Origin: Dioscorea cayenensis subsp. rotundata
Lineage: Eukaryota; Streptophyta; Magnoliopsida; Dioscoreales; Dioscoreaceae
Length of the DNA: 64,000 bases
Assembly: GCF_009730915.1 (NCBI RefSeq)
Contig: NC_052471.1
Span: 29,236,185-29,300,184 of the forward strand
Direction: 5' to 3'
Shown: positions 40,213 to 54,349 of the stretch, one piece after another
Numbering within the stretch: the stretch's first letter is position 1
Layout: every line of letters starts with the position of its first letter
Notes under the pieces: generated by a model
The model's input: the letters and a program-made list of their open reading frames with translations, nothing else
Databases searched by the model: none
What the model was told of the DNA's origin: nothing
Translations under genes and position numbers: made by a program

Positions 40213-43200
40213 TCACTCTTGCAAAAAGTGGAAGATTGGATTCTCAAGCAGCTCCTCTGCAAGTTTAATGTTTGATAAATCCTGCCCTTGTAATGAACTT
40301 GATATGTCATCTACTGAGAAGGGTATGCTGCATCAAAGTTCACCATATTTTGGAAATTTTGTTCATGTATGTGATTGATTGCAGGGTGAACAACCTAAAT
40401 GATCTTTTACCTTTTCATATATTTCAATTTCAGTCATCCAGTTTTAAAAAATTACAATTTGATCTCTTACTTTTAGTTTTTTTTACAGTTTGGTCATTCG
40501 AGCATACACCGTTAACGGCGATCATATGTGGCATGCTAAGTCACATATCTTTTCTCTGAGCTAGCATCTGAGCCAGCATATGTCACGTGTGATCGTCGTT
40601 AACGGCGTATGTTTGGCTGACTAAATTATAATAAAAAATAAAAGTAGTGGATCAAATTGTAACTTTCGAAAACTGAGCGACTGAGATAGAAACACACGAA
40701 AAAGATAACGGACCATTTAAGTTGTTTATTCTTGATTGTATTAAAAAAAAACAAAAATTTAACCTGGGATTATCTTCAAGTAGGAAAGTTTCGGAGTTGG
40801 AGTTAGTGTTGGCATCACTAGACTGCTCTGCCATTACTTCTTCCATATCTGAGAGGACCTGAGGGGAGAACATAAAGATCAAAGAGTCAAAAATATTTTT
40901 CCAACGTTTATGCATGGCATGGTTAAATTTGCTATGTTTGAGTATTCAAACACTGGGAGAACTTTATGATTTATGGCAATGCTTGATTGTGTGGGATTTT
41001 GACTGTCTTGAACTTACTTCAGGTGATACACTTTGTGTGTCGTATTTGTCATCCCAGTATTGTGTGCAAATTTTGTGAAGTTGTTGGACAGTCAGGATCT
41101 GTAGCAAGAAGTCGTTATCGTTGTAAGATAGCGAGCAATATAGAGAGAAAAAAATCAAGGAAAGAAGAGAATATGCAGCATATAAAGATTTTACCGGGCA
41201 GAGATCATTGATGATCTCATCGTATGAAATTCTAAACTTCTTGAATATTACCTGCATAGAGACGTCGGGCACATGCTTAAGGCAGCACATAGTGTATTAA
41301 TATTGTGCACAACAATAAGAAAAATAAACTACATTATTAAAATGTTAAACAAGGCGGATTCATCAGAATATGATTGGCATGCAGATGAAATAAGATTATA
41401 AACAATTGAGCCAAAAAAGAAGTTCTGCGGTGCAGAAAAATGATTAATGATAAAACATGGGAAAGAAAATGGGATTAATAAAACCAAGAGGATAAGATGT
41501 TGAGCATCAGATAAGAATCTTTATTACTAAAATTGTTTCAGAAAGTCATTTGGTGATTGAAATCCACTGATATTTTGCAAATTCAAGTTTAACAAATGTA
41601 CTTGTACAGGAAAATATACAACCTACCAGGAAACCAACAGCTTGTCTTGTGTGCTTAAGCTCATCCCAAGCTGACCCAACATACTGCATAAAGTAATGGA
41701 TGATTATGAGGTAAACAGACAAACTTCCTGAAGTAATAATAAATAGTATTGTAAAACAAATAAGGCAAACACACACCAAGTAATCTTCAACAAAAATCAC
41801 AATTTATATCTCAAACTGGAAGGAAGAACATCTTTAAGTGAAGTACCTCAGGTTTTGTTTGTCCACACCATAGCTCCAATTCATCTAAACCAGATTTTAC
41901 ATATTCCCCATTGCCGAAGGAGCAAAATTCAGGATTTAGAAGACTGAAAAAAACCAAAAACAATATTGGAATCAAGATGCATGGGTCAACAGAATGGGGA
42001 GGAAGCACAATTTACCTATTGAAGAGTTGCACATTGATGAATGAAAAAACTTGAGTGAAGATTTTCTCAATAAGAAGTGGAGGGACCTGGAAGAAACCAA
42101 GTTGAATAAAATTTTATTCACTATTCAAAGGTAAAATATTTTGCCATATAAATCATACATGATTTTCTTGTAAGGCTTCCAGAAGATTATTGAGGTTCTC
42201 AATAATTCGATTCCAATCACTCTGAGTATGATTATGAAAAGAACCCCCAGATCCTTGCAGCAAAGCTGCCTTGGCTGTCTTTGGTGCCTTTTCAAAGATA
42301 AACAATGATTAGCAGGAGAGACAAACTCAAACCATGCATGCAAAGCGCATATAGCAAATATCAATAGCTACTACCAACAGGCAAAATAGACATTATTTAA
42401 AAAATTGAGCAGGAAAATTTATTTAGCCATTAAGTCAAATTTTAGAGAGGTAACACAATCAACTGCCCAAAATATAATCAAGCTTTTATATTATTAATTG
42501 TACTAAAACAAATATTTCCGCACCCAAAAACTTTGAATGTATCAGCAACCAAACAATTATGGAATTGTTAGATTTTTATATTTTGGTACTAGTGGGCCCT
42601 ATATGGGCTCTATATGGGCTTAGGGGTCTTACACCAAAAAGTCTCAAGACTTAATGGCTCAACCCCTATACTTATATATAAACTCATTACACTTCTATCA
42701 CACAACCGATATGGTACTATATTTTCAACACCCTCCCTCAAGTTCAACTCTGATCGAACTCGCATGCACTTATACACCGGAGGTCTGCATTTTACATGGA
42801 CTTATACACTACTCGTGTCTCGTGAGGTCCCTACACACATGGAGGTCATACACATATGGACTTGTACCACATCGGTGGCTCCACTATATTTCTCTGATAC
42901 CATGTTAGTTTTTTATATTTTGGTACTAGTGGGCCCTATATGGGCTCTATATGGGTTTAGGGGTCTTACACCAAAAAGTCTCAAGACTTAATGGCTCAAC
43001 CCCTATACCTATATATAAACCCATTACACTTCTATCACACAACCGATATGGTACTATATTTTCAACATCCTCCCTCAAGTTCAACTCGGTCGAACTTGCA
43101 CAGACTTATTCACCAGAGGTCTGTTTACATGGACTTATACACTACTTGTGTCTCAGAGGTCCTACACACATGGAGGTCATACACATATGGACTTGTACCA

Positions 43201-46200
43201 CATCGGTCGCTCCACTATATTTCTCTGATACCATGTTAGATTTTTATATTTTGGTACTAGTGGGCCCTATATGGGCTCTATATGGGTTTAGGGGTCTTAC
43301 ACCAAAAAGTCTCAAGACTTAATGACTCAACCCCTATACCTATATATAAACCCATTACACTTCTATTACATAACCGATATGGTACTATATTTTCGACAGG
43401 AATAAACAAGAATCAATGTAAAAGAAAATAACACATGCATCAAACCTGGATACAGATGGAAAGCAAAGAAGTCAAATCTTTCTTCACATTGTCACGGATA
43501 ATGCTGTAAATCTTCTCTTCATAAGCTGCAAGCTGCTGCTTAAAAAGCAAAGCAGGGTATTTGGCCTCAACTTTTCGAACAAAATCCAGTCCATCTACTT
43601 CAATGTTTGCAGAAGATAGGGAAGAACGGAGTCCCTGTAAAATAAAATGTCATCAAACACTACCCTACATTGAGGAACTAGCATTATGAAACTTATTCCA
43701 GACCGTCAGCGAAATATGATAGCAATAAGAAAAAGCAGACTTGCTAGAGAGTGCATAATTTATCTAACAGAAAAGATAATGGACAATAATTATAACCACC
43801 ACATACTTGGGTCATCCTCCCAAACAAAGAAGTAGGAGGAGGAGGTTTTGGGCACGGAACAGAACCACCCCCACGAGAAGCTTTGAGATTCTGTTGAAGC
43901 AGGAATAACAATGTAGACACATTGGATAGCCAGTAAGCTAGCTGGCTGTTGTTCTCCTCATTCTGCATAAAGGACTCCATCAGAATTTCACAAGAACATA
44001 AATGTTGCTGGATTTGCATAAACTTTTAAATAAAGTGATTACAAACTAAACATGTTTGACCACAACAGAGATAATACGTGAAATAGAGAAGATCAACAAC
44101 AACAAAGAAGAATGGCGAAAAAAAAAACATATGACAATGAGAAGGAAATATAAATCTTAGATGAGGCAATGATCTGAAGAAGCCAAATAACCAAAGTGGG
44201 AAGCCAACTTGATCCAGCCAAACCAATGGTCAGAATTTAGCCTCTTATGCACAATGATAAAGGATGGAGGTCATTTTAGGAAAGGTCATTAACAAACACA
44301 CTCAACAACAAAAATTACAGTAATAAATTTAGCATCAGACCACATATAAGCCTGAATTTGGCACGATGAACAGTATTCACCTCAATAACAGAACCAATCA
44401 TCTGAATAAGACGGTCAAAAACACTAGTTTTCTCAGCTTCAAAACATTTCCAGTGAAGAAGACATTTGTATATGGTAAATGCTGCAACTGGTCTGCCATC
44501 ACTGAACCCAATATTTTGCACAACACAATTGATGAGGATGTCAACATTTTCCTGAAAAGTAAACAACCACATATTAAAATCACCTCTTCAATCCTCTTGG
44601 AACAGAGAACTGCATAATGAAAATGTCTAGAACATACATTCACCCTCTGAGTATAAGATCTTCTCAAGTTAGGATCAGAACTTGTAGAATCCTTGATAGC
44701 AGGAGGAGCACTTTGGGGTTCCTGAAAAGGCATTAGTATTGAAAATAACATGATGTCAAAAGCAATTAAAATCTTGAGATGATGTTGAAAAAATGATATT
44801 TTTCTGCGTATGCATAACCTTAATCAATTCCATGTTAAGCCGGCTGTTCTCTGAGTTCTGAAGAAAAATGAGTCAGAACATAAAAACAGCTAAGACATAC
44901 AATGAAAACCCAGTAAAGGATAAATGAGTACATGTTTTTTCAACATGGTTGGAACTGATGGATATTTTACGGAGGAACTCAGCAGGCTCTGCTGTCGAAT
45001 AATTTGATCCTCAGATTCAAAATTAGATAATTTTTCTTCGAGTCTGTGATGACACACTTAATAGTTAGCTTCACCATATTAAATGAAAGAACAGAAAAAG
45101 TAGAGAGTCAACCACATATCCAAATCAAACTAACATCATATATTTCTGTCACAAGAAATAAAAACAATAAAAAGTGAAACTGTTAATGCTGAAGTAAAGG
45201 AGAGTGACATTCATGTATCAAGGTTCACACAATTAAGGAAATAACAAGAACCTATGCATTGCATCATTCAGCTGAATAATCTTTGATTCAGCCTCCAACG
45301 CCTTCTTCAGCCTGTCTTCACTAACCCTGTTTGTTTCTGCGTATTTCCTCTCAGTTTCATCAATCTTGCTTTCAAGAGAGATCACCAAAGCCTACAAAAT
45401 ATTTTGTAAAAATATTAATAATTATTGATAATGAACGCAAAAGAATGATAAAGCAAAACAACAATAATTTTTGTCATGCACAACCAATCAAATACATGAA
45501 TCAATTTTAAATGAATGCGTTATGCCACCAACTACATTTTCAGAGGGAGAATAGAAAAGGAAAAGTAGATCTACTTTCCACTTAGTTTTACTTTTTAGCC
45601 TAACCTTGAGTTTCTCATTTTCAACAGTGAGCTTTTCCATCATAGCTGTATCAATGACTGGGATCTCTCGTATGACTGGAACTACCTCAGCAGCCTTCTT
45701 GGAGACCTCCCGCTCTTCTAGTAACATAGCTTTGGTTTCACTGAATTGTTGCTCCATCTCCTGCAAGGCATGTTGCAACTTTGCATTTTCTTGTGTCTTA
45801 GCTTCCTCCATGTCAACCTACAATAGAAAGGTGGCCATCATCAATAATAATGATAAACCAACACCAGCAACCAGCAATAGGAAATCAATAAAGCCAAATC
45901 ATAATGCCATTCAACCGGGAAGTCAAATAAACTACACTCGATCAGTCAAGACAAGTATTTGTTGAGCACACCACAAGCATCTAACACTAAATTTTGATAC
46001 ACATGGCATAAGATAAATCACCATAAGCCATACAGAATAAAGAAACTATCAGAGATAACGACATTAAAAAACATAAATTTGCAAAACTACTGAAACTGTT
46101 CCACCAGTCCTCTGTATTATAAAGAACACAAAGCAAACAAAATTGAAACCAGAGCTTTCTAACCAACTTCTGATATAAATAGCACTAATGTTCATAAATT

Positions 46201-48829
46201 GAATTCTGTGGAATGTAATCTAAATTCTAGAATATAAAAGGAAAATTGGAGACGAATATAAAAAGGCACTGTAATACATGTCCTCCAAAGATAAGAAATT
46301 TGTTTTAAATAATACGAGATGAAAAACAAAAAAAGACCTCCCAAATTGTTTTCACTAAAATTGGAAAATTATATAATAGAGTCAGAGAAACTAATGGTAT
46401 TGAAAGGGAATTCGATCAATGCATACTCTCATCTGTTTCTCAAGCTCCAGCATCAAGGTTAGCTCCTGAACTTGTTTTTCCAACTTATCTTTGGCAGCTT
46501 GAAGTGCACCAGTTTCCTTTGCAGCCTACAAATTGACAGCAACAGTGTACCAAGTAATGAAACACAGGACAACACCGACAAGAATTATTTAAATAATAGC
46601 ACAGAAACAATACTTAGTCAATCAGTGGTTCTGTAATATGTGTAAAGATTCATCTTTGTTTTATAATTGAGATGAATAGCATAATCCCCAAGCAGAGAGA
46701 AATTGTAATATTCTTTTCTAGAATCTATTATAAAATTGAGCAGAAAATTTCACCATTTTAAGCTTTCGAAGCTCCCTTCTAGCAAGCCTTCCTCTCCAAG
46801 CACATTGTGTAGTCATCGCCGCCTTCTTTATCCTAGAATAATATCCATGCTCCAGGTATTGACGGTAACAACTCTGTAAAAGTTATAAATAATTATGTAA
46901 AAAAGTCTTTGTTCTTTCTCATGCAGAATAGAACATAACTAAAATGCAAACAAGTTGAAATCACAACCATATGCTATGAAAATATAGTCATGCTGCATAC
47001 AACCCTAAAACATTGTCAGAAACGGAGATAAAAGCTAGATAACTGACCAGAGAACACACAAAAACATGATTTGCATCTTCAAAGATAGTACAAAAATGAT
47101 TCATATTTCTCTTTAGAAAATTCAAATAAAAAGGCCAATTAAGGAAAAAATTACTACCGTGAGAAAAAATCTAAAGTTGAATATGAAATTTATAGCATAC
47201 ATCTCCCTAAATATGCACATTCATGGCTCAATATTGGAGATTCTTACTTGAATAACAATTGCAGCTCTTGTCTGCTTCCTGAATTGAAGTTCTTTGCGAG
47301 CAGTCATCCCACGACAACAAGCTTGAATGATAACAGATGAAGAAGACAATCCTCTGTAAACTTTCTGAGCAGAATACATGCGGAAGTATGTTTGAACTTT
47401 CAGAGAAGCAGCTTGTCTACGGATGTTTTCATAAAGTCGTTGAGCAAGTTGACCTTTGTTAAAGTGAAGTTTCACATTTGTGTCAGCTCAGAAAAATGGC
47501 CAGTATCAATAAATCAATAATCTTTACTGTAGTATGTATTACCTCTGCAAACAGTTTGAAGCTGAATAGCTGATTTTTGCAGTAAAATGAAATGCTTCCG
47601 GCAAAAATATGTGCGGACTTTCCTTTGGATTATGCTAGCAGATCTACCTAACACGTCAGTTCTTCGCGCATCCAGTTCTGCCATCTGACCAGCACGAAGA
47701 AACACCTTTGTCTTCCCAATCTAAAAAAAATAAATAAAAATTGCTTGAAAATAATTTTCAACATAACCATTTTTGAGGAATAAAGGTAGAAAAATTCAAA
47801 TGCTGAGCCAAAAAGACAAATTTCAACATAGAGATGACATTAATCGGCCATTTTAAACAAGGACTCATTTTCAGAGGATGAGTAAAGTTTAGTTTTGGTG
47901 CAATTTTAATATCTCCAAAACATGTGCGACAACAGAGAAAAGCATTATTCAAAATCATTCATTTGATGGAGCATGCATTTTTTAAATTAGACTTTTTTGG
48001 GAAAATGCAATGCCTCCACTATTCCATTTTCATGAGAATTACCTGATAACCCTCCAAAGATCCTTTTTCAAGCAGCATCCTTGATGCAGTGACCTCATCA
48101 CAACTGCGAGGGAAGAAATTTTTTTATATATATTCATGTCAAATACATGTCTGAAAATAATTAAAGCAGGTGAGTTCAAGATTCAGAACCTTTTGTGCAG
48201 CACATCAGGTGAAAGAATGCCAAAGCGATCTACAAATTCAGAAAATGTGCGCCTTGTTGGATATCCAGCACAGCTTATTCTAATCGCCTCCATTACTCCC
48301 TAATAAATATTACCGATTATATTTACCATAGGCAAAAAAATACTAAAATCAATACAACTGAATAGTTGTACATAACAAAAGACAAATATCAAGCTAGGAA
48401 AAAGCATACCCCACAGCGGAGCTGCTGAAGAATATTATTATTCTCAAATATTGCCGGCTTGAGAAGATTATTAGGTTTAACACAGCGAATATAGTGTGGC
48501 TCAGTAGCACTAAGAGTCTCTAGCAGAGATTGCAATTGTTGCTGCATAATGAGATAATGGCGATCACAACATTCACAAACATAAAAATCAAGCCACAGTG
48601 CACATGCAATAGAGAAACCATATTAATGTACCTTAAATCTTGAGCCAATTGATGAAAACTTTGAAGATTTAGATGAATCCTCAGGAAGAGGTGGAAATAA
48701 ACCAGCAATAAAGGAACACTTAGAAGCACACAAGAGCGCTTGATGCTCAGCCACAACATAATCTTTGTTCTTGTCCAAGAATAACTCAGTCTGATATGTA
48801 ACCTGAAAGGGTTTTCCAAAAACAATAAA

Positions 48830-48860
<31 letters not shown>

Positions 48861-51800
48861 AATAACAATAAATAAATAAATAAATCAAGGAGTACTATTT
48901 TTATAATTGTAGCAGCAGTAGACATCGTGATGAAAAGGGATATGTTCATAAGAGACACTCACATCACCAGCATAGTGAGAAACAGTAAAATCAGAGCGAG
49001 CTAGTTTTGGCTTGCTGAAGCGTTTATGATTTTTAAAAGTTTGATACAACTTCTCTGCAAATGTCTCATGTGTTGATCTTGGCAATACACTACATAAACA
49101 AATAAAAAAATAAAAAAATAAATCAACTATCTAAAAAATTTATAAACAAATGCTTGCTGTAAATGATATTCATCAAGGACAACAGGAAAATAGGAAAGAT
49201 TATACATACCAAGCCTCATCAAGAAGTGCAATGATCCCTCCAGGTTTCTGAAAACAATGAATAATATCACGAACCATGAGAAATACATATGGATGTCAAG
49301 TCAAAGTTGTTTTTCAAATATATATATATATAACCTAACTGGGTTGTGAGCATTACTCTAGAGATCTATGCCATAAGATCTTCTGTAGTTTCCTTACGTA
49401 ATTAAGGTAATAAACCATTCAATATAAAAAGAATAATATGAACCTTTTCAATGAGATCAAGGACGTCCTGATTGTCAATGAACTCAATGTAGCTCCAATC
49501 GATCTCTTCTTTTGTGTATTCTTCCTGTTCCATCTTAAAGACATGCTGCGCAAAGGAAAAATTGGACATCCTTTTCAGAAGTCAGAACAAGTAATTTCAG
49601 CACAAATGGTGCAATATGAGTTGCAGAGAAATAGAAAATATCTAGTCAAACCTGATTAAAATGTTGCTGCAGTTTCTCGTTCGTCAAATTGATACAAAAT
49701 TGCTCAAAACTGCAAATGTATAAGTGAAGCAAACAAATGTTTTAACATTGATTATTCATTTCTAAACATAGACCATTTTTACAGGTCTTAGTCAATGATG
49801 CTACAAAAAGCAAGACAACAGTAATGAGCAACATGAACACAATAATAGTACCAACATATATGAGTATTTTATACAGCACAATCTCTGGGACCTATACATA
49901 GTATATCTATGCATATCAGATATGTGAAAAGCAGTATCTTAATTTCTTAATCTACAAATGTAGAACCAAACTTTGTTACCAACAAATAGAATCTCTAAAC
50001 ATATAACTTATCATATGAAAAGTTCAATTTGATCTACTAATGGCAAACTTATAACAGTTTTAATATTATCATTATTTAGAATAAAGAATACAATGTGAAA
50101 TAGCACAAGATGCATATTATTCACATGGAGTAATGGCCAGTGGTCGCCATCCAGCTTAAGCACTGCCACGTAAATACGCCTCTATCACAAAAACCCAAAA
50201 GACTATGAGGGAACCCTGACATAATTTGGCAGACAACAAGCTTTCATATAGCACATTCATAAAACCAAGGCAAGACATAGATAATTCATTATAATATGTA
50301 AGCGTACCAGCTAAGCACCTGTTTGTCTTGAAGCTTTCAAAGCCATATATATCCAAAACACCAATCAAAGATTTAGAATCAGAGTCTTGACCAATAGAGC
50401 AGTTGATTTTGTCAACGATCCTACAATTATAAGGGGAAAATGGAAACAAGAAAGAAATCAAAGCATTTCATTGAACTACACTGATAAGATTGCTTGATAA
50501 AAAGATGCAGTCAAAAGGTGCACATAAAAAAAAAATCAAGCAAATAACATGGGGGCACTTACCAGTCAAACAATCTTGAATAAACAATTTTTGCCAGTGA
50601 ATCTCTGCTAAGAGTCGCACCTTCTGGATCAAGACTTTTGGTAATGTTTTCATCACGAGTTACAATGATTCTCTTGCACAAGCTATCCTCTAGATCCCCC
50701 ACATCACACCTGAGGAAACCAAAATGTACCATTTTAAGAACAAGAAACTCACTTAATTTGGTCTTACAATGACTCTCTCACATGAAAAGCTCAGCTGCGG
50801 TTCTTAAATGGAAACGAGACTTTTCATCTTTGGGCTTGGATGAATCTACTTCATCCCCTTCTGAAAATTCAATGTTCCCTAGATGAAGAACAGCAGACAC
50901 AACTCGGAAAATTGCATCCTGGATGAGGTACAAAAGGAAAAGAAAGAAAGTTAGACAAGAGACAAAAACAACATCAGATAGAAGTGGTATACCCTCAGCA
51001 ATTACAACAGCTATAGAGTATACACCTGTTCATCAGAACTTATTCCAACAATATCCATAGCTCTCCTGGTTTCCAGGTATTCTTTAGAATCATCAACTCC
51101 ATCAAGCTCATAACAGTTGGACTGGTTTAAATAATGATAAGTTCTAGGATTGGCCAACTTATATCTGTCAATGTCCTGTGAATAGATACTCAAAATCAAT
51201 TGAACAATAGAAACATAAATATTATAATTGAAAAAGTAGAGTCATATCATAATAGGAGAATACATGCACTAAGATAAAGGGGATGATCACAGAGATCAGA
51301 GCACATTGTTCCATCAATAGGATATCACATTAGCTGCATAAGGAATAACAAACACACCTCACTTCTTAGTGGCGAAAAGTAATCAGGATTGATGGGACAT
51401 TCTAATTATTGTTCCTAGAATAGTATGATTCGAGAATGGGAGGATGCCACCACTGAAGCACAAATAAACTAACAGAACCTACAATATTCAGATAATCCAT
51501 TGTTCAAAACATTCTCCTTTACTTTGCTTCTCTTCTGGCTGCTAAGTGGCACTTAAACTTAATATCACACAAAGCTCCTTACAGAAACCCAACCTCTGGT
51601 CCTCACACTTTTTTTGCATGGGCCATTACTGTTATATATCTATATATATATATATATATATATATAAATGCTAGTGGTGACATTCCTTGTGTCATCAAGA
51701 TCAATTTAAATAAATTCCAGTGCTTCTTAGCTCATGATGCAATATATGGCACAACAGCTTCTAGTTAGACCTCCTACAAGTGGTAGAGGCCAATCCATTG

Positions 51801-53827
51801 AATTTTGCAAGTTATATTACTTGATGTAGTTGTACTCATACAATAACGAACCTCAAATAAAACCACAGAAAGGAGACGTATAAATCTTGATAAAGAATTT
51901 CCAGATTGATTACCTCTTGAGGGGCAGCACAGAGCATATAAAAACAATGGTAGTTTCTCTCAGGATCAGATATTTGACAAACACGTGATCTTTCAAGCAG
52001 GTATGTTCTGATTGCAGCTCCAGAAATTCTTCCCTTTTTATCAAACTGAAGCTCAACAAACTTCCCAAATCGGCTGATTAAAGTAACAGATTATTGAGAA
52101 TGGAAATAAGGAGATCCAAACATTATAAGAGGAAATAGTGCAGTGACAGTTCCCACCTTGAGTTATTGTTTCTAACAGTCTTTGCATTGCCAAATGCTTC
52201 AAGAACAGGATTAGACTGTAAATCAAGTACCCATATCAGCGATCAAGTTTCAATTGAAGGACGGCAAAAAAAAAATGTTATTAGGTAGACAATTGTTCCA
52301 ATATAAAAGAAATTGGGCTTAATGGTGTGTGGTTATTTTACTTCTAAAACTTTTTGCTCCACATTCTGACCTTCAGCCGCAGCTCTCCCTCCCATGAAAG
52401 CAAGATATCGCATAAGCATTTTGGTGCTTTCTGTCTTACCAGCTCCACTCTCTCCACTTACTAAAATTGACTGACTTACACCCTCATTCATCATAAGTCT
52501 GCCCAACAATATAAATAAATATTTTTTTTAGGAAAAAAAAACCCACATCACAGAAATGTGTATATTACCTATATGCAGCATCTGCAACAGCAAAGGGATG
52601 GGGGCCAAGCTCACCAATTGCTGCTCCTTTGTACTTTTCCATCATGGAGTTATCATAAAGGTCAGGCAATCTTTTAAAAGGGTTCACCGCAATCAAAATA
52701 CTTCCAGTGTAAGTCTGGGATCATAATTGCATTTTACCCCAACAGTTAATAACTCACAGCTAAAAGATGCAAATAAAAAACTAAAACTTGTTCAGAAGAA
52801 ACCACTAATATAAATCACATGCATAACTGTAAAACTTTAACCAAATGCACGTCATTCAATTCAGGCTTACATAAATTTCATTCATGTCATATCTTGATCG
52901 CAGGTTTTGCAACACTCCAGGTTCATGTAAATAAGCAAGCTTTGTCATGTCATCAACACCACAAACAGGTGCTTCAGCATCCTTCGCATGCACATTGGGC
53001 ACTTTAGCCACAACCTGCACCACAAGGAGGAAATTTAGGTTAATCACTCGATATTCTCTTCATTTTGCATTATAGTGGAATGCATAAAAAAAAAAAAAAA
53101 ATTCTTCTACATCAAACAAGGAGTTCCAATTTCCATTAATGTATCTCAACAACAAAAACTACAAGGTAACTTGAGCTAAAAGCAGATTGCCAATCAGGTG
53201 TACTCACTGTATTTCCTGAAGTACAGAGGACCTTAATCTCCTCACTATTGGCCTCCAAAACTTCCCCGTCTATCCAAGCCACAACAGGGTCATCAACCCA
53301 AACGTGGGTTCCTATGGCAATATTAGGTGGAGCAGCCTGTTTGGCAAGAAATTTTAGGAAGTTTCACAACAAGAGACTGTATTCATGCCACCCAAAAAAA
53401 AAAGGGAATTTTGAATACATTTTGTGTATAAAACACAATTTAGTAATAATGGAGGCCTGTAACAAAACGCAAAACCAATACAAAGCAGAGAATCACAAAT
53501 CAAACAATAGGAAAAAAAAAGCACATAAACAGCAAACTCTAAATATGATTGGAGAAACCACCAAAGCTAATCAATGAGAAAACCTTGCAATGCAGGATGC
53601 GTATTAAAATTACATATATTCCAGCAATTTAAATCATTACGAACCCATAAACATAGAAAATGTACTTATGATTCAAAAATCAATCTCCAGCTATTAACAT
53701 TGTTCTCTAGAGATTAGAACATTGAAAAATTCCAAATAAAATTCAAATAAATCTCAAATAACCTGTCAATTAAGATCTGAAATGAAAAAAGAAAAACAAA
53801 AATCAAAGCAATATACATCCATACCAT
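40213..53827 (-). CDS. Class XI myosin heavy chain (39 exons, 1,511 aa)
   Basis: Plant myosin XI motor, which moves organelles and vesicles along actin. I resolved 39 GT-AG exons; they sum to 4,536 nt with the frame intact. Exon 1 contributes only the ATG (53825-53827). The rest run 53208-53336, 52871-53014, 52569-52714, 52342-52498, 52157-52215, 51914-52073, 51026-51175, 50782-50918 and so on to 40764-40858 and 40213-40327. Order: SH3-like N-terminus ([14 protein letters not shown]); motor with P-loop [13 protein letters not shown], switch I NNNSSRFGKF, switch [10 protein letters not shown] and actin-binding loops; six IQ-like segments (about 46754-47720); coiled coil (about 44820-46525); globular cargo-binding tail with DIL domain (about 40213-44551). 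The tail ends [12 protein letters not shown]...FHFLQE. Class XI is clear; the subgroup is not assigned. Confidence 0.96.
40384..40731. mobile_element. MULE-type MITE in the last myosin intron
   Basis: A 348-bp element with long terminal inverted repeats. The left arm has AACAACCTAAATGATC, TTTCAATTTCAGTCATCCAG, TTACAATTTGATCTCTTACT and CCGTTAACGGCGATCA. The right arm, read inverted, has AACAACTTAAATGGTC, TTTCTATCTCAGTCGCTCAG, TTACAATTTGATCCACTACT and CCGTTAACGACGATCA. The flanks are TTGATTGCA (40375-40383) and TTGATTGTA (40732-40740), a 9-bp duplication with one mismatch, as for Mutator-like elements. It lies between the last two myosin coding exons and does not alter either splice site. Confidence 0.75.
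42566..43398 (-). mobile_element. Tandem TRIM retroelement: LTR-internal-LTR-internal-LTR
   Basis: Three LTRs of exactly 165 bp (42566-42730, 42903-43067, 43234-43398) separated by internal segments of 172 and 166 bp, flanked by GGAAT at 42561-42565 and 43399-43403. On the minus strand each LTR has the form TGTTGAAAATATAG...ATCTAACA. TGGTATCAGAG follows the LTR, which is the primer-binding site for initiator methionine tRNA. A purine-rich GAGGGAGG stretch precedes the next LTR. It has no coding capacity, as expected for a TRIM. The duplicated internal unit indicates unequal recombination after insertion. It lies in the myosin intron between the exons at 42159-42287 and 43446-43634, in the same orientation as the gene. 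Confidence 0.92.
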
Positions 53828-54295
53828 AACGACCCTCCCAATTCAGTCAAGATTCTAAGAAGCTCCCCAACCAAACCTCCTCAAAGAACATCCAAATCCC
53901 TAAATTTAACAACAAGAAACCCCCAAAAACACAAACAAAAACAAAGAACCCAGATCAAGGCTCCAAATTTCTCAAATTCCCGCCCTCCTCTACCACTCCC
54001 CCAAGAACCTCATTCCCCGGGAAAAATCCAAAAACCCAAAAGCCAAGATCATCAACAACCCTCCAATCAGCTACAATCCCAATGAGGCAAAGATCTCTCC
54101 ACCTCATCCACCTCCTCCTCTCCCTCCGTCCCCTCTCTCTCCTTCCTTCCTTCGCTTCTAGAGAGAGAGGAGGAGCTCGCCGGCCGGGGAGAAAAGGCGC
54201 CGCGCCGGTTGCCGGGAAACCCTCGCCGCCGCTTTTCCTCCGATTTGCGCCGTTTCTTTCTCTTCGTCTTCCGCTCTTCGCTCCCGAGTTTCTCG
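53828..54295 (-). promoter_or_regulatory. 5' leader of the myosin XI gene, with upstream TATA box
   Basis: On the minus strand TTTATATAAT occurs at 54319-54328, so transcription should start near 54290. The leader of about 465 nt is unusually GC-rich at its start (CGCCGGCGAGCTCC region, 54175-54245) and then GA-rich (GAGAGAGGGGACGGAGGGAG around 54120-54145) before an A/T-rich stretch leading to the ATG. Open frames of 74-90 codons over this region (Arg/Lys/Glu- or Leu/Ser-rich) reflect base composition. No better myosin start was found upstream of exon 2. Confidence 0.5.
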
Positions 54296-54349
54296 GGTTT
54301 ACGTGAATGCGCGAATGGATTATATAAACGGAGCTTCACTTTTTCACAT

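Noticed and set aside
42614..43322. Two similar open frames of 125 and 123 codons ending in the same residues
   Set aside because: They are translations of the repeated TRIM unit, and their similarity comes from the LTR and internal duplication.
42566..43398. Considered as a Cassandra element (LTRs with 5S rRNA sequence)
   Set aside because: The 165-bp LTRs contain no 5S rRNA promoter boxes and are shorter than Cassandra LTRs. A generic TRIM fits better.
54067..54339. 90-codon minus-strand open frame rich in Arg, Lys, Glu
   Set aside because: It lies in the GC/GA-rich 5' leader of the myosin gene. The myosin frame does not continue from it and the composition explains it.
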